From Sphingobacteriales bacterium (GTDB lineage Bacteria; Bacteroidota; Bacteroidia; Chitinophagales; Chitinophagaceae): a stretch of 64,000 nucleotides of DNA. Shown in pieces: positions 27,534 through 37,796 of the stretch (position 1 is its first letter; each line of letters starts with the position of its first letter). A program made the position numbers and the translations under genes. The stretch covers positions 50,075-114,074 of the forward strand of contig JAIXSZ010000009.1 in assembly GCA_027484425.1 (NCBI GenBank), read 5' to 3'. The notes under the pieces are model-generated. The model worked only from the letters and a program-made list of their open reading frames with translations. It was not told the origin of the DNA and did no database searches.

Positions 27534-30500
27534 ATGAGAAGATCGATACCTGTATTTTTACGCAGCCTTGTCGTGTTTTTTGTTCTGCTGTTAGGTGCTA
27601 AGGGTTCTTTTGCTTCGCATGTTGTGGGAGGAGATATTTACTACACATGGCTGTCTGGCAGTACTTACAGAGTAACAGTAGTATTGTATGGTGACTGTGG
27701 TCCTGCTAGTGCTGGTGCGTTTGCTACTTTACCAGGTGGTTCTCCTAGGGTATGTGTTTATGACGGAGCAACGCCAGTTACTACATTGTTATGTACTGTT
27801 AACCCACCAGCTGCTGGAGTAGAAATTACGCCAGTTTGTCCTGATTCATTGGCTCGTACACAGTGCACTAATACCTCAAATTCTATTCCGGGTATCAAAA
27901 GGTTCATATATTCTACTAATTATACAGTGCCATATACATCCACCAATTGGCGGTTTGTATTCAATTCAACTTATGGAGCATCTTCTGCCGGTCGTGCTGC
28001 CGCTATCACTAACATAGTAGGTGCGGGAGGTACCCTAATGGAGTTGACAGCAACATTAAACAACACAGTGTACAACAATACTAATCCTAGTCTTACAGTA
28101 GTTCCTACACCATTTTTCTGCCTCAATACGCCTATATGTTACACTCCTGGTGCAATCGACCCAGAAGATGATAGCTTGAGGTTTGAATTGATACCTGCTA
28201 AAAATGCAACTTCAGATTGTACTACTTCGGGTGCAGATGTTACTTATACAGGTACCGCTTGGACTCCACCATTAACTACAGTTTCTGCTACTACACCACT
28301 TAGATGTGTTTCAGGTAGCTTCAGTTTTAGCCCCGTAAATGGTCAGGTTTGTTTCAATCCTAATTTCGTTCAAAGGAGTGTTGTTGTATACGAAATCAAA
28401 GAATTTCGTGGAGGTACTTTGGTAGGTAGTATGCAAAGAGAGATGACATTTCTGGTACGCGGATGTCTAGTAAATGCTCCTACAGTGGGTACTGTAGATA
28501 CAGGTGGAGTCATTGAAGTTGATGGTCCTAGAGCGTTTCACGTTTGTGGCGATGAAGGTTCATTTACCTTGACGATGCGCCCAAGACCCGACACCACTAC
28601 ACCTGCTGTAATTAATGTAACTTGTACTGCCACAGGTTTACCAACAGGTATGAGCTTTTCTGTAACTAACAATGGTACACCAAACCCTATTTGTGTTTTC
28701 AGTGGTAATGCATCCTTAATGACTCCAGGCGTTTATACTTTCTTCTTAAATCTTCGTGATGATGCCTGTCCGCTTAATGGAAACAATACAATAGCTTATA
28801 CCATTAGTATCTATCCTGTTCCTACTATCAGCCATAATGTTATTGCTGAAGCAACATGTATATCTAAGGCTATTGTGCGTATTGTGCCAGGTGGTTCTGG
28901 ACAACCTTGGACAATTAAGGTATCTAACCCCACCTTACCTGTAGGTAGCGACACTATTGCTACTTATGTAGACTCGGTAGCGTTTACTGATTTATTTGAG
29001 CCTGGTCCTTTACCTGGACCAGGTATGTATATATCTACAATATTTACTTCCGTTTCTACTGAGTGTGCATTATTTGATACTATTAGATTAGTAGTTCCGT
29101 CAAAACTTCTACCAATTGCCGAAGGAGTTGATCCAAGTCATTGTGGCAAAAATGATGGTTCTATTCTTCTAACCAATCTTAACGCTGGAGGTGTGGATAC
29201 GGTAACTTATGATAAATATGGTATTCCTCAACCTCCTGTAATTGGTGTAGTTTCTCCTGGAGGCACTTTTGTAATACCTAACCTCAGAGCTGGGGTATAC
29301 TCTAATATCGTTGTAAGATATGGATATTGTACCGCTGATCCCATAGGCCCAGTAACACTGACAGATCCTCCATTTACACTTACTGCAGTTACTAGTCAAA
29401 ATCCTTCAAAGTGTGGATTCTGCGATGGATGGATAAAATTGGATGGACTACATCCAGATCAACTGGATACCGTTACATACAGCAAAGATGGAGTTGCTCA
29501 GACACCTCTTTCGTTCTACATCAACTCAGATAGTACTATAACACTGTCTACTTTGTGTGAGGGTGTTTATACCCCTTTCACAGTAAGAACTGCTGGCGTA
29601 TGTACTGCCACACTTACTTCTATCGCTACTTTGGCTGCACCCCCAATAGGTGCTCGATTCGATACACTGGTTAATTACGGTTGTAAAGGTGATACATTGG
29701 TTCTAACTAACAATTCTTTCCCTACTGGAGAATTGACATACACTTGGGATTTCGGAGATGGTGGTACATCTACGCAAATTAATCCTGTTCATGTTTACAC
29801 TAACACAACAGCTTCTTCTTACATAATTAAGTTGTATGCTACTAACACAAGGTGTGTTGACAGTTCAATTTTGACACTTAATCTGAATCATTTTCAGAAT
29901 GCAGATTTCACTATGAATCCTGAAAAATTCTTGTGTCAAATTGATAGTGTTACATTTACCAACACTTCAACTGGTACTGGATTAGACTACACTTGGTTTT
30001 TTGCCGATGGTAGGGTAGACCAAAATATGAATGTGGTACATTCTTATTCTAATGTGGGCACTTACAATACGTCTTTAGTAGTTCACAATGTTACAAAAGG
30101 TAAACATTGCTACGACACAATGACTAAGGCAATCATAGTTGACTCTAATAGTGTACTTACACTTAAAGTTTCTGGAGATGTAACAGCAATATGCCGTGGT
30201 CAGGCTGTTACTCTTAGTGCAATTTACACGACTAGTGGAGATACTGGTAACAAGTGGACTATGACTGACGGATTTGAAATGACTAATGCCAATCCTGTTA
30301 TGCATTCTTTTGACGGAATAGGACCTATGAATGTAACATTTGATGCTAAATTCAGAGCGTGTCCTGAGAAATCAGCATCTTTAAGCATATATGTGTTTGA
30401 CGTTCCTGGTTTATACTTAGGACCAGATACAGCAATATGCCCTGGTGGTAATCCGATTCAACTAAAAGACGATAGAAATGATTTAAATCCAAGAGCTAGT

Positions 30501-30905
30501 TGGCGTTGGAATACAGGACAAAAATCCTCTGGTTTAGTGGTTACTAAGCCTGGTACCTACATTGCCACTGTTACCATCGACGGTTGTACTACAACAGATA
30601 CTGTGTTTGTAAATAAAGATTGTTATGTAGATGTTCCAAATGTATTTACTCCAAACAATGATGGTGTAAATGATTTCTTCTTCCCTCGTAAGTTCTTATC
30701 AAGAGGTGTTACTACTTTCAAGATGGGCATTTATAACCGTTGGGGCCAGCAGATATATGAAACCACCAGCACTGACGGACAAGGATGGGATGGCGCTTTA
30801 AATGGTGTTCCTCAGCCTTCTGGAGTATATGTATACGTGATAGATGTTACTTTCAAAGATGGTCAGATAGAGCAACACAAGGGCAATGTGACAATTTTGA
30901 GATAG
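27534..30905 (+). CDS. Giant surface protein with PKD domains and gliding-associated CHU_C (T9SS type B) domain
   Basis: The ATG at 27534 gives 1123 residues with signal peptide RRSIPVFLRSLVVFFVLLLGAKGSFASH. The N-terminal ~300 residues (SHVVGGDIYYTWLSG ... FFCLNTPICYTPGAIDPEDD) form a conserved module common in Bacteroidota adhesins. Repeated Ig-like units follow. At least two PKD domains occur around residues 750-880 (YTWDFGDGGTST, YTWFFADGR). The C-terminus FTPNNDGVND ... YNRWGQQIYE ... GVYVYVIDV is the CHU_C type B sorting domain. It is exported by type IX secretion and anchored or released at the cell surface. A terminator follows directly. It is likely a gliding- or adhesion-related protein. 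Confidence 0.9.
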   Translation: MRRSIPVFLRSLVVFFVLLLGAKGSFASHVVGGDIYYTWLSGSTYRVTVVLYGDCGPASAGAFATLPGGSPRVCVYDGATPVTTLLCTVNPPAAGVEITPVCPDSLARTQCTNTSNSIPGIKRFIYSTNYTVPYTSTNWRFVFNSTYGASSAGRAAAITNIVGAGGTLMELTATLNNTVYNNTNPSLTVVPTPFFCLNTPICYTPGAIDPEDDSLRFELIPAKNATSDCTTSGADVTYTGTAWTPPLTTVSATTPLRCVSGSFSFSPVNGQVCFNPNFVQRSVVVYEIKEFRGGTLVGSMQREMTFLVRGCLVNAPTVGTVDTGGVIEVDGPRAFHVCGDEGSFTLTMRPRPDTTTPAVINVTCTATGLPTGMSFSVTNNGTPNPICVFSGNASLMTPGVYTFFLNLRDDACPLNGNNTIAYTISIYPVPTISHNVIAEATCISKAIVRIVPGGSGQPWTIKVSNPTLPVGSDTIATYVDSVAFTDLFEPGPLPGPGMYISTIFTSVSTECALFDTIRLVVPSKLLPIAEGVDPSHCGKNDGSILLTNLNAGGVDTVTYDKYGIPQPPVIGVVSPGGTFVIPNLRAGVYSNIVVRYGYCTADPIGPVTLTDPPFTLTAVTSQNPSKCGFCDGWIKLDGLHPDQLDTVTYSKDGVAQTPLSFYINSDSTITLSTLCEGVYTPFTVRTAGVCTATLTSIATLAAPPIGARFDTLVNYGCKGDTLVLTNNSFPTGELTYTWDFGDGGTSTQINPVHVYTNTTASSYIIKLYATNTRCVDSSILTLNLNHFQNADFTMNPEKFLCQIDSVTFTNTSTGTGLDYTWFFADGRVDQNMNVVHSYSNVGTYNTSLVVHNVTKGKHCYDTMTKAIIVDSNSVLTLKVSGDVTAICRGQAVTLSAIYTTSGDTGNKWTMTDGFEMTNANPVMHSFDGIGPMNVTFDAKFRACPEKSASLSIYVFDVPGLYLGPDTAICPGGNPIQLKDDRNDLNPRASWRWNTGQKSSGLVVTKPGTYIATVTIDGCTTTDTVFVNKDCYVDVPNVFTPNNDGVNDFFFPRKFLSRGVTTFKMGIYNRWGQQIYETTSTDGQGWDGALNGVPQPSGVYVYVIDVTFKDGQIEQHKGNVTILR

Positions 30906-30922
30906 TACTCGAGAATATAATG

Positions 30923-30953
30923 AAAAAAGCCACTCTTTTAGGGTGGCTTTTTT
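30923..30953 (+). terminator. Rho-independent terminator of the CHU_C gene
   Basis: Stem AAAAAAGCCAC (30923-30933) and GTGGCTTTTTT (30943-30953) with a short loop. Strong, and T-rich on the plus strand. Confidence 0.85.
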
Positions 30954-31442
30954 ATTGTGTATGATCATATTAGCCGTTTATGTTTACCAAGTTCTAACAC
31001 TTGATCAACCCTCTATCTAGTGATGCCGAAAAGAATCGACCCATCAAATTTTAATTCGGCAGTCAATCATTTGAATTGATTAGTTGACTTCAGGCACAAT
31101 CTTGAAAGCAGTTAACCTGCGATTGTCATTCATGCTACACTAATAGGGCAAAGTTCAATAACAGCCCGATTTCTAAACTGATTAGTAAGTAGAATAATTA
31201 TCATTTTATGTTTAGGTCCAAACATAAAACTACTAGGTTGGAATTAATTAGAATGCCTCCCAAACTTTACCATTAATAAAAGCTGTAAAAAAAGTATTAG
31301 GCCAATTTTAGCACAAAATCTGACTACGATCTTGTAAAAGATGAATACTCCCCTGTGATTAAAAACAAGCTAGGGATGGATTTTCTTGAAAACGTTTGAG
31401 TACTTGCGAAGATTATTTGCAAGTCAGGCTATAGAAACGCTG
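30954..31442. other. 489-bp non-coding stretch
   Basis: Only short open stretches occur, for example 18 codons from 31022 (MPKRIDPSNF...) on plus and a 17-codon piece (MNDNRRLTAF...) on minus near 31130. Neither has supporting context. No repeat ends or transposase motifs were recognised. It may be a decayed gene or simple intergenic DNA. Confidence 0.4.
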
Positions 31443-33359
31443 CTATTTCATTTTAGCATTTAGTTTTTCATAAGCTATATTGTTGCTTACGAACTCAGGC
31501 ACCAAGTCTTTCATCAATGATACTGTCTCAAGTGTATAATGTCTGCTAGCACTACTAATTAGTTTGTTGACTTTTTTCTCTACCACACTGAAATCATACT
31601 GGCGAACATCAGCAATAAGGATTTTTTCATGATACGTTGGTCTTGAATTTTCTGCACTACTTAATAACTCTTCATATAGTTTTTCTCCAGGTCTAAGACC
31701 GGTATACACTATTTGGATGTCTCTATCCGGCTCCTTGCCTGATAGTTTTATCACTTTTCTTGCCAGGTCAGCTATTTTTATAGGTTTGCCCATATCAAAC
31801 ACAAATATCTCTCCGCCTTGGCCCATTACACCAGCCTCTATTACCAGTAAACAGGCTTCGGGGATGGTCATAAAGTAACGAGTGATATCTGGGTGGGTAA
31901 CGGTTATTGGACCACCTTTCTCTAATTGTTTTTGGAATCTAGGAATTACAGAACCGTTTGAACCAAGAACATTGCCAAAACGGGTAGTTACAAATTTTGT
32001 TATTTTAGCATTTGGGTTATTCTCGTTAGATATTGACAATTGTTTAAAAAAGCTTTGAGTAAATATCTCAGCTATACGTTTAGAAGCACCCATTACGTTT
32101 GTAGGGTTCACAGCCTTATCAGTCGAAACCATGACAAACTTCTCTACATTATTTGCTACAGCAAGTTCAGCTAATGTTTTTGTGCCGCCCACGTTGTTTA
32201 TTACAGCAATAGATGGGTTGTCTTCCATGAGTGGCACATGTTTGTAAGCTGCAGCGTGAAACACTATTTGAGGATTGTATATTTCAAAAAGATGTTCCAT
32301 TCTGTTTTTATCACAAATGTCACCCATATACGCTTTAACTACAGGATTGTTGAATTTTTCCTGTATTTCTAGCATAAACTCATGCATCGGGGTTTCTGCT
32401 TTGTCACATAATATAAGCAGTGATGGCCTATAGTTAAGTAATTGCCTCACAAGTTCACTACCTATAGAACCTGCAGCACCAGTCACTAGTATTTTTTTGC
32501 CTTTAAGTTCACTATATATTGCCTCATTATGAATTTGTATGACCTCGCGTTCCAGCAGGTCTTCTATGTTTATATTCTGAAGTTGCTGAGTATCTAATTT
32601 TCCATTTAGCCAGTCACGCATTGCTGGTACTTGTTGTATTTTAATGCCATGTTTAAGGCAATTATCAACAAGCTCATTTAGTTTTCGAGTATCTATGACC
32701 TTACTAGCCATAATAAGTATCTCTACACCTTCTGCACTCAATTTAGCAAGGCTATTTTCCTGCGTACTATATATCGGTATTCCTTCTAGCAGCTTTCCAG
32801 TAGTAATAAATGAATCGTCGAGAAAAGCAACAACTTGCATATCTCCGTCTGGTAAACTGTTCATTACTTTTTTAATGTGAAGTCCGTCTGCAGATGTGTC
32901 ATATACAACTACTTTTTTCTTTAGAACTTTTACTCCTCCGTGCGATAATGTTTTATAAAAGTTAAATACATAACGAACTGTAAGCCTGTACGAAATGATT
33001 ACGAAACTGGTAATAAAAAAGTTGATAGCAACTATTTGTAGTGTGAAGTAATTGCCAGATTTGAGGAAAAAAATATTTAATACCAAATAGAAGAACGCTG
33101 CAATAGCATTCACCATCACTAATCGAGATGTATCTTCAAGATTGGTGTACCTAATAATTCCAGCGTAACTTTTGAAAATGTAGAAAAGTGCGGCATTCAA
33201 AATAAATGCAACGCCCATCATAAATCTAAGACCAACACCAATTTGATCCCAGTTGAAATTAAGCTTTAGCATTCTTGATAGAAAAATGCAAAAGCACACC
33301 AGAAAAAGGTCTAATAAAAAGACTAACCACCTGGGAAGGATGCGTACTTTGTATGACAT
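31443..33359 (-). CDS. CapD/WbpM/FlaA1-type nucleotide-sugar 4,6-dehydratase/epimerase, membrane-anchored
   Basis: A 638-residue enzyme of polysaccharide biosynthesis. The N-terminus has four hydrophobic segments (residues ~10-130). Next comes a CoA-binding-like Rossmann region (KKVVVYDTSADG), then a catalytic SDR domain with NAD motif GAAGSIGSE, STDKAVNPTNVMGASKR (the modified active site in which Met replaces the usual Tyr) and RPGEKLYEEL. Such proteins convert UDP-GlcNAc to its 4-keto-6-deoxy product on the way to deoxyamino sugars of O-antigen or capsule. No glycosyltransferase operon is attached here. The upstream region carries no clear promoter. Confidence 0.9.
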   Translation of the reverse strand: MSYKVRILPRWLVFLLDLFLVCFCIFLSRMLKLNFNWDQIGVGLRFMMGVAFILNAALFYIFKSYAGIIRYTNLEDTSRLVMVNAIAAFFYLVLNIFFLKSGNYFTLQIVAINFFITSFVIISYRLTVRYVFNFYKTLSHGGVKVLKKKVVVYDTSADGLHIKKVMNSLPDGDMQVVAFLDDSFITTGKLLEGIPIYSTQENSLAKLSAEGVEILIMASKVIDTRKLNELVDNCLKHGIKIQQVPAMRDWLNGKLDTQQLQNINIEDLLEREVIQIHNEAIYSELKGKKILVTGAAGSIGSELVRQLLNYRPSLLILCDKAETPMHEFMLEIQEKFNNPVVKAYMGDICDKNRMEHLFEIYNPQIVFHAAAYKHVPLMEDNPSIAVINNVGGTKTLAELAVANNVEKFVMVSTDKAVNPTNVMGASKRIAEIFTQSFFKQLSISNENNPNAKITKFVTTRFGNVLGSNGSVIPRFQKQLEKGGPITVTHPDITRYFMTIPEACLLVIEAGVMGQGGEIFVFDMGKPIKIADLARKVIKLSGKEPDRDIQIVYTGLRPGEKLYEELLSSAENSRPTYHEKILIADVRQYDFSVVEKKVNKLISSASRHYTLETVSLMKDLVPEFVSNNIAYEKLNAKMK

Positions 33360-33558
33360 CGTTTTCTATTTAGTGATGATTTTTTTACCCAAAAGAGTAG
33401 ATAGGACCACAATATTACATAATATTCACTGAAATTGGTAACATTAGATAGGCAAATTTATTTACATTAGCTAACAAATATTATATTGCATTATTTTACT
33501 GTTGATTTTTAATTGTGTATTTCATTGACCGAATCAAAAAAAAAAACTACCTTGCAAT

Positions 33559-33735
33559 ATGGAAAACACAAAAAACACTCCAAACAAAAAAGCAGGTCCA
33601 TCTAAATTACCAGCTAAACAAATAGTTTTTGGCAATCAACCCAAAGGCAAAAAAGGCCAAGTAGCATCCAAGGCATCGGCAAACTCTAACAAAAAGGGAG
33701 GTGTAAACCTAATGAGGAAACTATCCGGGATGTAA
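33559..33735 (+). CDS. Small basic protein (58 residues), unknown
   Basis: ATG at 33559, TAA at 33733-33735. The product is MENTKNTPNKKAGPS... with 12 Lys and an overall strongly basic, Asn/Gly/Ser-rich composition, and ends LMRKLSGM. No hydrophobic segment or Cys is present. It sits alone between divergent capD and a convergent hypothetical gene (7 bp between stops). Its composition is similar to small nucleic-acid-binding or ribosome-associated peptides, but there is no direct evidence. It may be missed by automatic annotation because of its size. Confidence 0.5.
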   Translation: MENTKNTPNKKAGPSKLPAKQIVFGNQPKGKKGQVASKASANSNKKGGVNLMRKLSGM

Positions 33736-33742
33736 TAATTTA

Positions 33743-34303
33743 TTAGATGAGGCGAAGCATTTGATTGTCTATAGACTGGAAAAAATCATTTGGTTGAAAT
33801 GTCCGCCAGTTTGGACTCTCAAGTAGGTGCACGTAATAATCAATATGGCTTTTATGGAAATCATACTGTGATTGCTGTGGCATGTTTACACTTGCTATCC
33901 ATCCGCCCTCATCTCTAATATCTTCGCTCCACTCCTGGTAATAATCTGTGTCACTGCTATGGAAGTTAAGTACATTTTCTGTAATGAGTATGTACTTGAA
34001 AATTCCTTTTGCAACCATAAGGTCTATTACTGACCGCTTCAATTGCATAATGTCGTTTTCTACAGCGTCATTCCATTCGCCAATCAGTTCTATAATCGAA
34101 AAATTGTAGTCATAATCTACAAATAGAACTTTAAGATATAAGGTCTTAGAGCCAAAGTCATCCCATTGTGGATGAATGTAATAGTTGTAAATGGTGTTAG
34201 AATATTCAAATTCACTGTGCTCCGCCCCATAAAAAGGGGAAAACTCATCTTCTTCGGCAATGTAAAGATGTCGCCAGTTATAAAAAGGTTCAATTTCGTG
34301 CAT
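33743..34303 (-). CDS. Conserved-looking hypothetical protein, aromatic-rich, soluble
   Basis: A 186-residue protein without signal peptide or membrane segment, rich in Tyr, Trp, Phe, Asp and Glu (for example YNWRHLYIAEEDEFSPFYG). It contains an alternating strand-helix pattern around TLYLKVLFVDYDYNFSIIELIGEW and a later ILITENVLNF. The composition is clearly protein-like, but I do not recognise the family. The gene starts 251 bp from infA in divergent orientation. Confidence 0.65.
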   Translation of the reverse strand: MHEIEPFYNWRHLYIAEEDEFSPFYGAEHSEFEYSNTIYNYYIHPQWDDFGSKTLYLKVLFVDYDYNFSIIELIGEWNDAVENDIMQLKRSVIDLMVAKGIFKYILITENVLNFHSSDTDYYQEWSEDIRDEGGWIASVNMPQQSQYDFHKSHIDYYVHLLESPNWRTFQPNDFFQSIDNQMLRLI

Positions 34304-34530
34304 GAAATATTAGAATGAATGACTCTTAAACTATCTAATGATTAGATAGTGCAAATGTACTAAACCCACCTATACTTAGGTCTGTTTTACTTAGTTATCG
34401 TTGCATATTAATTGATTAAGAATTCTTTCATTTTCATAGTCGTTTGGATAATTCTGTACTACTGTTTATTGAATTTTGACGTCGAAATTAATTTGCCGAA
34501 AAATTTTTCTATTAAATAAAAAGTTTTTAC

Positions 34531-34538
34531 TACCTTTG
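34531..34538 (+). promoter_or_regulatory. -7 box for the infA ribosomal cluster
   Basis: TACCTTTG, a full consensus match, 16 bases upstream of the infA ATG, implying a leader of 10 bases or less. The upstream region is very AT-rich; a clear -33 TTTG is found only 36 bases away, which is too far. Confidence 0.55.
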
Positions 34539-34554
34539 CAGTCCTTAAAAAAAT

Positions 34555-34773
34555 ATGGCCAAACAATCACTCATTAAACAGGACGGTACTATAGTTGAAG
34601 CGCTATCTAATGCTATGTTCCGAGTTCGTTTAGAAAATGGGCACGAAATATTAGCAACAATATCAGGTAAGATGCGTATGCACTACATTCGTATATTGCC
34701 GGGAGATAAAGTAGGTGTAGAAATGAGTCCGTACGATCTTAGTCGTGGTAGAATAATATATAGATACAAGTAA
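34555..34773 (+). CDS. infA: Translation initiation factor IF-1
   Basis: A 72-residue OB-fold protein beginning [17 protein letters not shown] with the conserved [12 protein letters not shown] and [18 protein letters not shown] stretches. IF-1 blocks the ribosomal A site during initiation. It opens the cluster infA-rpmJ-rpsM-rpsK-rpsD-rpoA-rplQ. In many Bacteroidota secY and map precede infA; here a divergent hypothetical gene does, so the spc part is elsewhere or further away. Confidence 0.97.
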   Translation: MAKQSLIKQDGTIVEALSNAMFRVRLENGHEILATISGKMRMHYIRILPGDKVGVEMSPYDLSRGRIIYRYK

Positions 34774-34819
34774 ATTACCCTTTGGGTTTATATAAAACAA
34801 AAGAGCAAAATACAATATC

Positions 34820-34936
34820 ATGAAAGTAAGAGCAGCTATAAAAAAGCGTAGTGTTGATTGTAAAATTGTGCGTCGTAAAGGCAAACTATACATCATTAAC
34901 AAAAAGAACCCCCGTTTCAAACAAAGACAAGGATAG
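34820..34936 (+). CDS. rpmJ: Ribosomal protein L36 (bL36, zinc-free form)
   Basis: 38 residues, [23 protein letters not shown]..., ending in NPRFKQRQG. Of the usual C-C-C-H zinc ligands only one Cys (residue 14) remains, as in the C-minus paralogue. It lies 46 bases after infA and is co-transcribed. It is too short for most ORF thresholds. Confidence 0.95.
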   Translation: MKVRAAIKKRSVDCKIVRRKGKLYIINKKNPRFKQRQG

Positions 34937-35057
34937 TTCCTGCTTTATTTGATGGACTGCTTCATAGTGAGGCAACAAAAATTAAATAACATAACAATAA
35001 TTAGTAAAATGCTCTGCCACCCATTAAGGGGCTGAGAGTTTAAAACTTCAATTTTCA

Positions 35058-35438
35058 ATGGCTCGTATAGCTGGTATTGACCTTCCGAAAAACAAACGCG
35101 GTGAAATAGCGCTCACCTACATCTATGGTATTGGCAACAATACTGCGCGCTACATTCTTGACAAAGCAGGAGTAAGCTATGATAAAAAAGCTTACGAGTG
35201 GAATGACGAAGAGCAGACTGCTATTCGTAATATCATCAACGCTGAGTTTAAAGTGGAAGGTCAGCTGCGTTCTGAAGTGCAGATGAACATCAAGCGCCTT
35301 ATGGACATCGCTTGTTACCGTGGCCTTCGTCATCGTAAAGGTTTGCCATTACGCGGACAACGTACTCGTACTAACAGCCGTACTCGTAAAGGAAAGCGTA
35401 AGACAGTTGCAGGTAAGAAAAAAGCGCCAAAAAAATAA
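35058..35438 (+). CDS. rpsM: Ribosomal protein S13 (uS13)
   Basis: 126 residues, [21 protein letters not shown]..., with the helix-two-turn-helix [14 protein letters not shown] and the basic tail [19 protein letters not shown]. It contacts the 30S head and the P-site tRNA. The tail ends in a Lys-rich run. The 121-bp gap from rpmJ contains a possible leader hairpin (CTCTGCC ... GGCTGAGAG, 35012-35038). Confidence 0.97.
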   Translation: MARIAGIDLPKNKRGEIALTYIYGIGNNTARYILDKAGVSYDKKAYEWNDEEQTAIRNIINAEFKVEGQLRSEVQMNIKRLMDIACYRGLRHRKGLPLRGQRTRTNSRTRKGKRKTVAGKKKAPKK

Positions 35439-35542
35439 AATCTATTCCACTGCCGGATCCGTTGTGGCGCAATGGGGAGGAGTGGTATGGGCTGGCTTTC
35501 GCCAGTTAATTTTCAGTGATTACCTTTTATTAAAAAACTAAA

Positions 35543-35944
35543 ATGGCAAAAGCGCAAGCATCAGCGAAAGTCGTTGCAAAAAAACGAATCGTTAAAGTAG
35601 ACACACATGGCGATGTTCACATCAGTGCAACATTCAACAACATCATCATCAGCATCACCAACAAAAGTGGTCAGGTAATCTCTTGGTCATCTGCTGGTAA
35701 AATGGGTTTCCGTGGTTCTAAAAAGAACACACCATACGCAGCTCAGATGGCAGCACAAGACTGTGCTAAAGTTGCAGTTGATGCTGGAATGAAACGTGCA
35801 GATGTGTATGTTAAAGGTCCAGGTTCGGGTCGTGAAGGAGCTATTCGCTCTATCAACAACTCTGGAATAGAAGTTACGTCAATCAAAGATGTTACTCCAT
35901 TACCACATAATGGTTGCCGCCCACCCAAAAAACGTAGAGTGTAG
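35543..35944 (+). CDS. rpsK: Ribosomal protein S11 (uS11)
   Basis: 133 residues with the conserved [18 protein letters not shown] and C-terminal [13 protein letters not shown]. It lines the mRNA exit of the 30S platform. It is preceded by 104 bp with a GCTGGC-TTTC-GCCAGT hairpin (35491-35506) that could affect translation or transcript stability. Confidence 0.97.
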   Translation: MAKAQASAKVVAKKRIVKVDTHGDVHISATFNNIIISITNKSGQVISWSSAGKMGFRGSKKNTPYAAQMAAQDCAKVAVDAGMKRADVYVKGPGSGREGAIRSINNSGIEVTSIKDVTPLPHNGCRPPKKRRV

Positions 35945-36080
35945 TTCTACTGTTGCATTTACATTTCAGTGCAATAGTATCAGTTAAAAATCATTTTCTA
36001 ATTTTTTTAATAACCAGTGCTGTTCCGGATCGGATTTTACGATTTTTGAAGGAGACGGAGCAGCTAAAACAAAAATCGTC

Positions 36081-36686
36081 ATGGCACGTTATACAGGACC
36101 CAAAAACAGAATCTGCCGCATATTCGGAGAGCCGATTCTTGGATCAGGCAAAAGCCTCTCTAAAAACAGTAATCCTCCAGGTCAGCACGGACCTACTCGC
36201 AAACGTAAAGCACCGAGTGAGTATGCCGTACAGTTGAAGGAAAAACAAAAAGCCAAATACACTTACGGCTTGCTTGAAAAACAATTTGCAAACACTTACG
36301 TTGAGGCGTCTCGTCTTAAAGGTGCAACTGGTGAAAACCTTATCAAATTGTTGGAAGCACGTCTAGACAATGCAGTGTTTCGTATGGGTATTGCTCCTAC
36401 GCGTCCAGCAGCTCGTCAGTTAGTATCTCACAAGCACGTAATGGTTAACGGTCATATTGTAAACATACCTTCTTACACTCTGAAACCAGGAGATGTGATA
36501 GAATTGAAACCTAAGAGTAAGGCTAACAATACTGTAACAGCTATGATTCGTCCAAAGAATACACGTATCAGCTGGTTAGATTTCAACGAAAAAGATCTGG
36601 TAGGTACCTATATCGCCCATCCAGAACGTGAAGCAGTTCCTGAAAACATCAAGGAGCAGCTGATTGTAGAGTTGTACTCTAAATAA
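36081..36686 (+). CDS. rpsD: Ribosomal protein S4 (uS4)
   Basis: 201 residues, [19 protein letters not shown]..., with the S4 RNA-binding motif ([24 protein letters not shown] split around residues 93-130). S4 nucleates 30S assembly and in many bacteria represses its own operon. The N-terminal zinc-knuckle cysteines are reduced to one. A 136-bp leader separates it from rpsK. A hairpin follows the gene. Confidence 0.97.
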   Translation: MARYTGPKNRICRIFGEPILGSGKSLSKNSNPPGQHGPTRKRKAPSEYAVQLKEKQKAKYTYGLLEKQFANTYVEASRLKGATGENLIKLLEARLDNAVFRMGIAPTRPAARQLVSHKHVMVNGHIVNIPSYTLKPGDVIELKPKSKANNTVTAMIRPKNTRISWLDFNEKDLVGTYIAHPEREAVPENIKEQLIVELYSK

Positions 36687-36697
36687 TAACGCAATTT

Positions 36698-36727
36698 CAA
36701 CAGCAGAGTGGTTCACTCTGCTATGTT
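36698..36727 (+). terminator. Hairpin between rpsD and rpoA
   Basis: Stem AGCAGAGTG (36702-36710), loop GTT, stem CACTCTGCT (36714-36722), with outer CAAC/GTTG pairs, followed by a T-rich tract. It may attenuate transcription into rpoA, or be a processing site. Confidence 0.5.
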
Positions 36728-36786
36728 GTTTTTCGCCTGCCAGTAACAATATTCAGTACACAAATAAATATCAAACAAATATCAAT

Positions 36787-37785
36787 ATGGCCATATTGAA
36801 TTTTCAAAAACCGGATAAAATAGCTCTTCAGAAAACAACCGATTTCGAAGCGCAGTTCGAGTTTCGTCCTTTAGAACCTGGTTATGGCGTTACAATAGGT
36901 AATGCACTCCGCCGTGTTTTGCTTTCTTCTTTAGAAGGTTTTGCAATCACTGCAATCAGAATCCCTGGTGCAGATCATGAGTTTGCTACTATCAAGGGTG
37001 TTTTTCAGGATGTTACAGAAATTATCCTCAATCTTAAGCAGGTTCGTCTTAAAGCCATTGGCGAGGTTGGCGATTTTGTAAGTCACAAAGTGGATATCAA
37101 CGTCAAAGGCATAGAAGTATTCACTGCTGGTATGATAGGTGAATCTCTTCCAGACTTTCAGGTTATGAATCCTGATCTAGTAATATGCAACCTTCACCCA
37201 GGTACTGGCTTCCAGATGGAAGTTCATATCGGTAAAGGTCGTGGTTACGTTCCTGCAGAAGAAAATCGTCCTGAAGATGGTCCTCTAGGTTTGATAGCAA
37301 TAGATTCTATTTTCACTCCTATCAAGAACGTAAAATACAATATCGAAAACACACGCGTTGAACAACGTACGGATTTCGAAAAATTGATAATGGAAGTGGT
37401 TACCGATGGTACTATTCATCCTGAAGAGGCTGTAAAAGAAGCGTCTCGCATACTTATACAGCACCTCATGATTATCACTGATGAGAATATCTCTTTGGAC
37501 ACAAGACGTGAAGAAAAAGAAACTATTGTAGACGAAGAAACACTTTTAGTTCGCAAAGTATTGAATACACCACTAGAAGATCTAGAACTTTCTGTTCGTG
37601 CTTTCAACTGTCTTAAAGCTGCTAAAATCAACTCTCTCAGCGAGTTGGTACAATATACTCAGGAAGAACTTATGAAGTTCCGTAACTTCGGTCAGAAATC
37701 ACTATCCGAAATCGAGCAAGTTCTTCACGAACGCGGTTTGCATTTTGGTATGGACATCAATAAATTCCGCAGAGGAGAAGATTAA
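36787..37785 (+). CDS. rpoA: RNA polymerase alpha subunit
   Basis: 332 residues. The N-terminal assembly domain has [20 protein letters not shown], and the C-terminal domain has the DNA-contacting helix region ([22 protein letters not shown] ... [13 protein letters not shown], split). Alpha dimerises to scaffold the polymerase. It is placed normally between rpsD and rplQ, and a strong hairpin follows. Confidence 0.98.
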   Translation: MAILNFQKPDKIALQKTTDFEAQFEFRPLEPGYGVTIGNALRRVLLSSLEGFAITAIRIPGADHEFATIKGVFQDVTEIILNLKQVRLKAIGEVGDFVSHKVDINVKGIEVFTAGMIGESLPDFQVMNPDLVICNLHPGTGFQMEVHIGKGRGYVPAEENRPEDGPLGLIAIDSIFTPIKNVKYNIENTRVEQRTDFEKLIMEVVTDGTIHPEEAVKEASRILIQHLMIITDENISLDTRREEKETIVDEETLLVRKVLNTPLEDLELSVRAFNCLKAAKINSLSELVQYTQEELMKFRNFGQKSLSEIEQVLHERGLHFGMDINKFRRGED

Positions 37786-37796
37786 TAATTTTTTGC

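Noticed and set aside
30954..31442. Possible insertion-sequence remnant
   Set aside because: No terminal inverted repeats, target duplication or transposase motif could be recognised.
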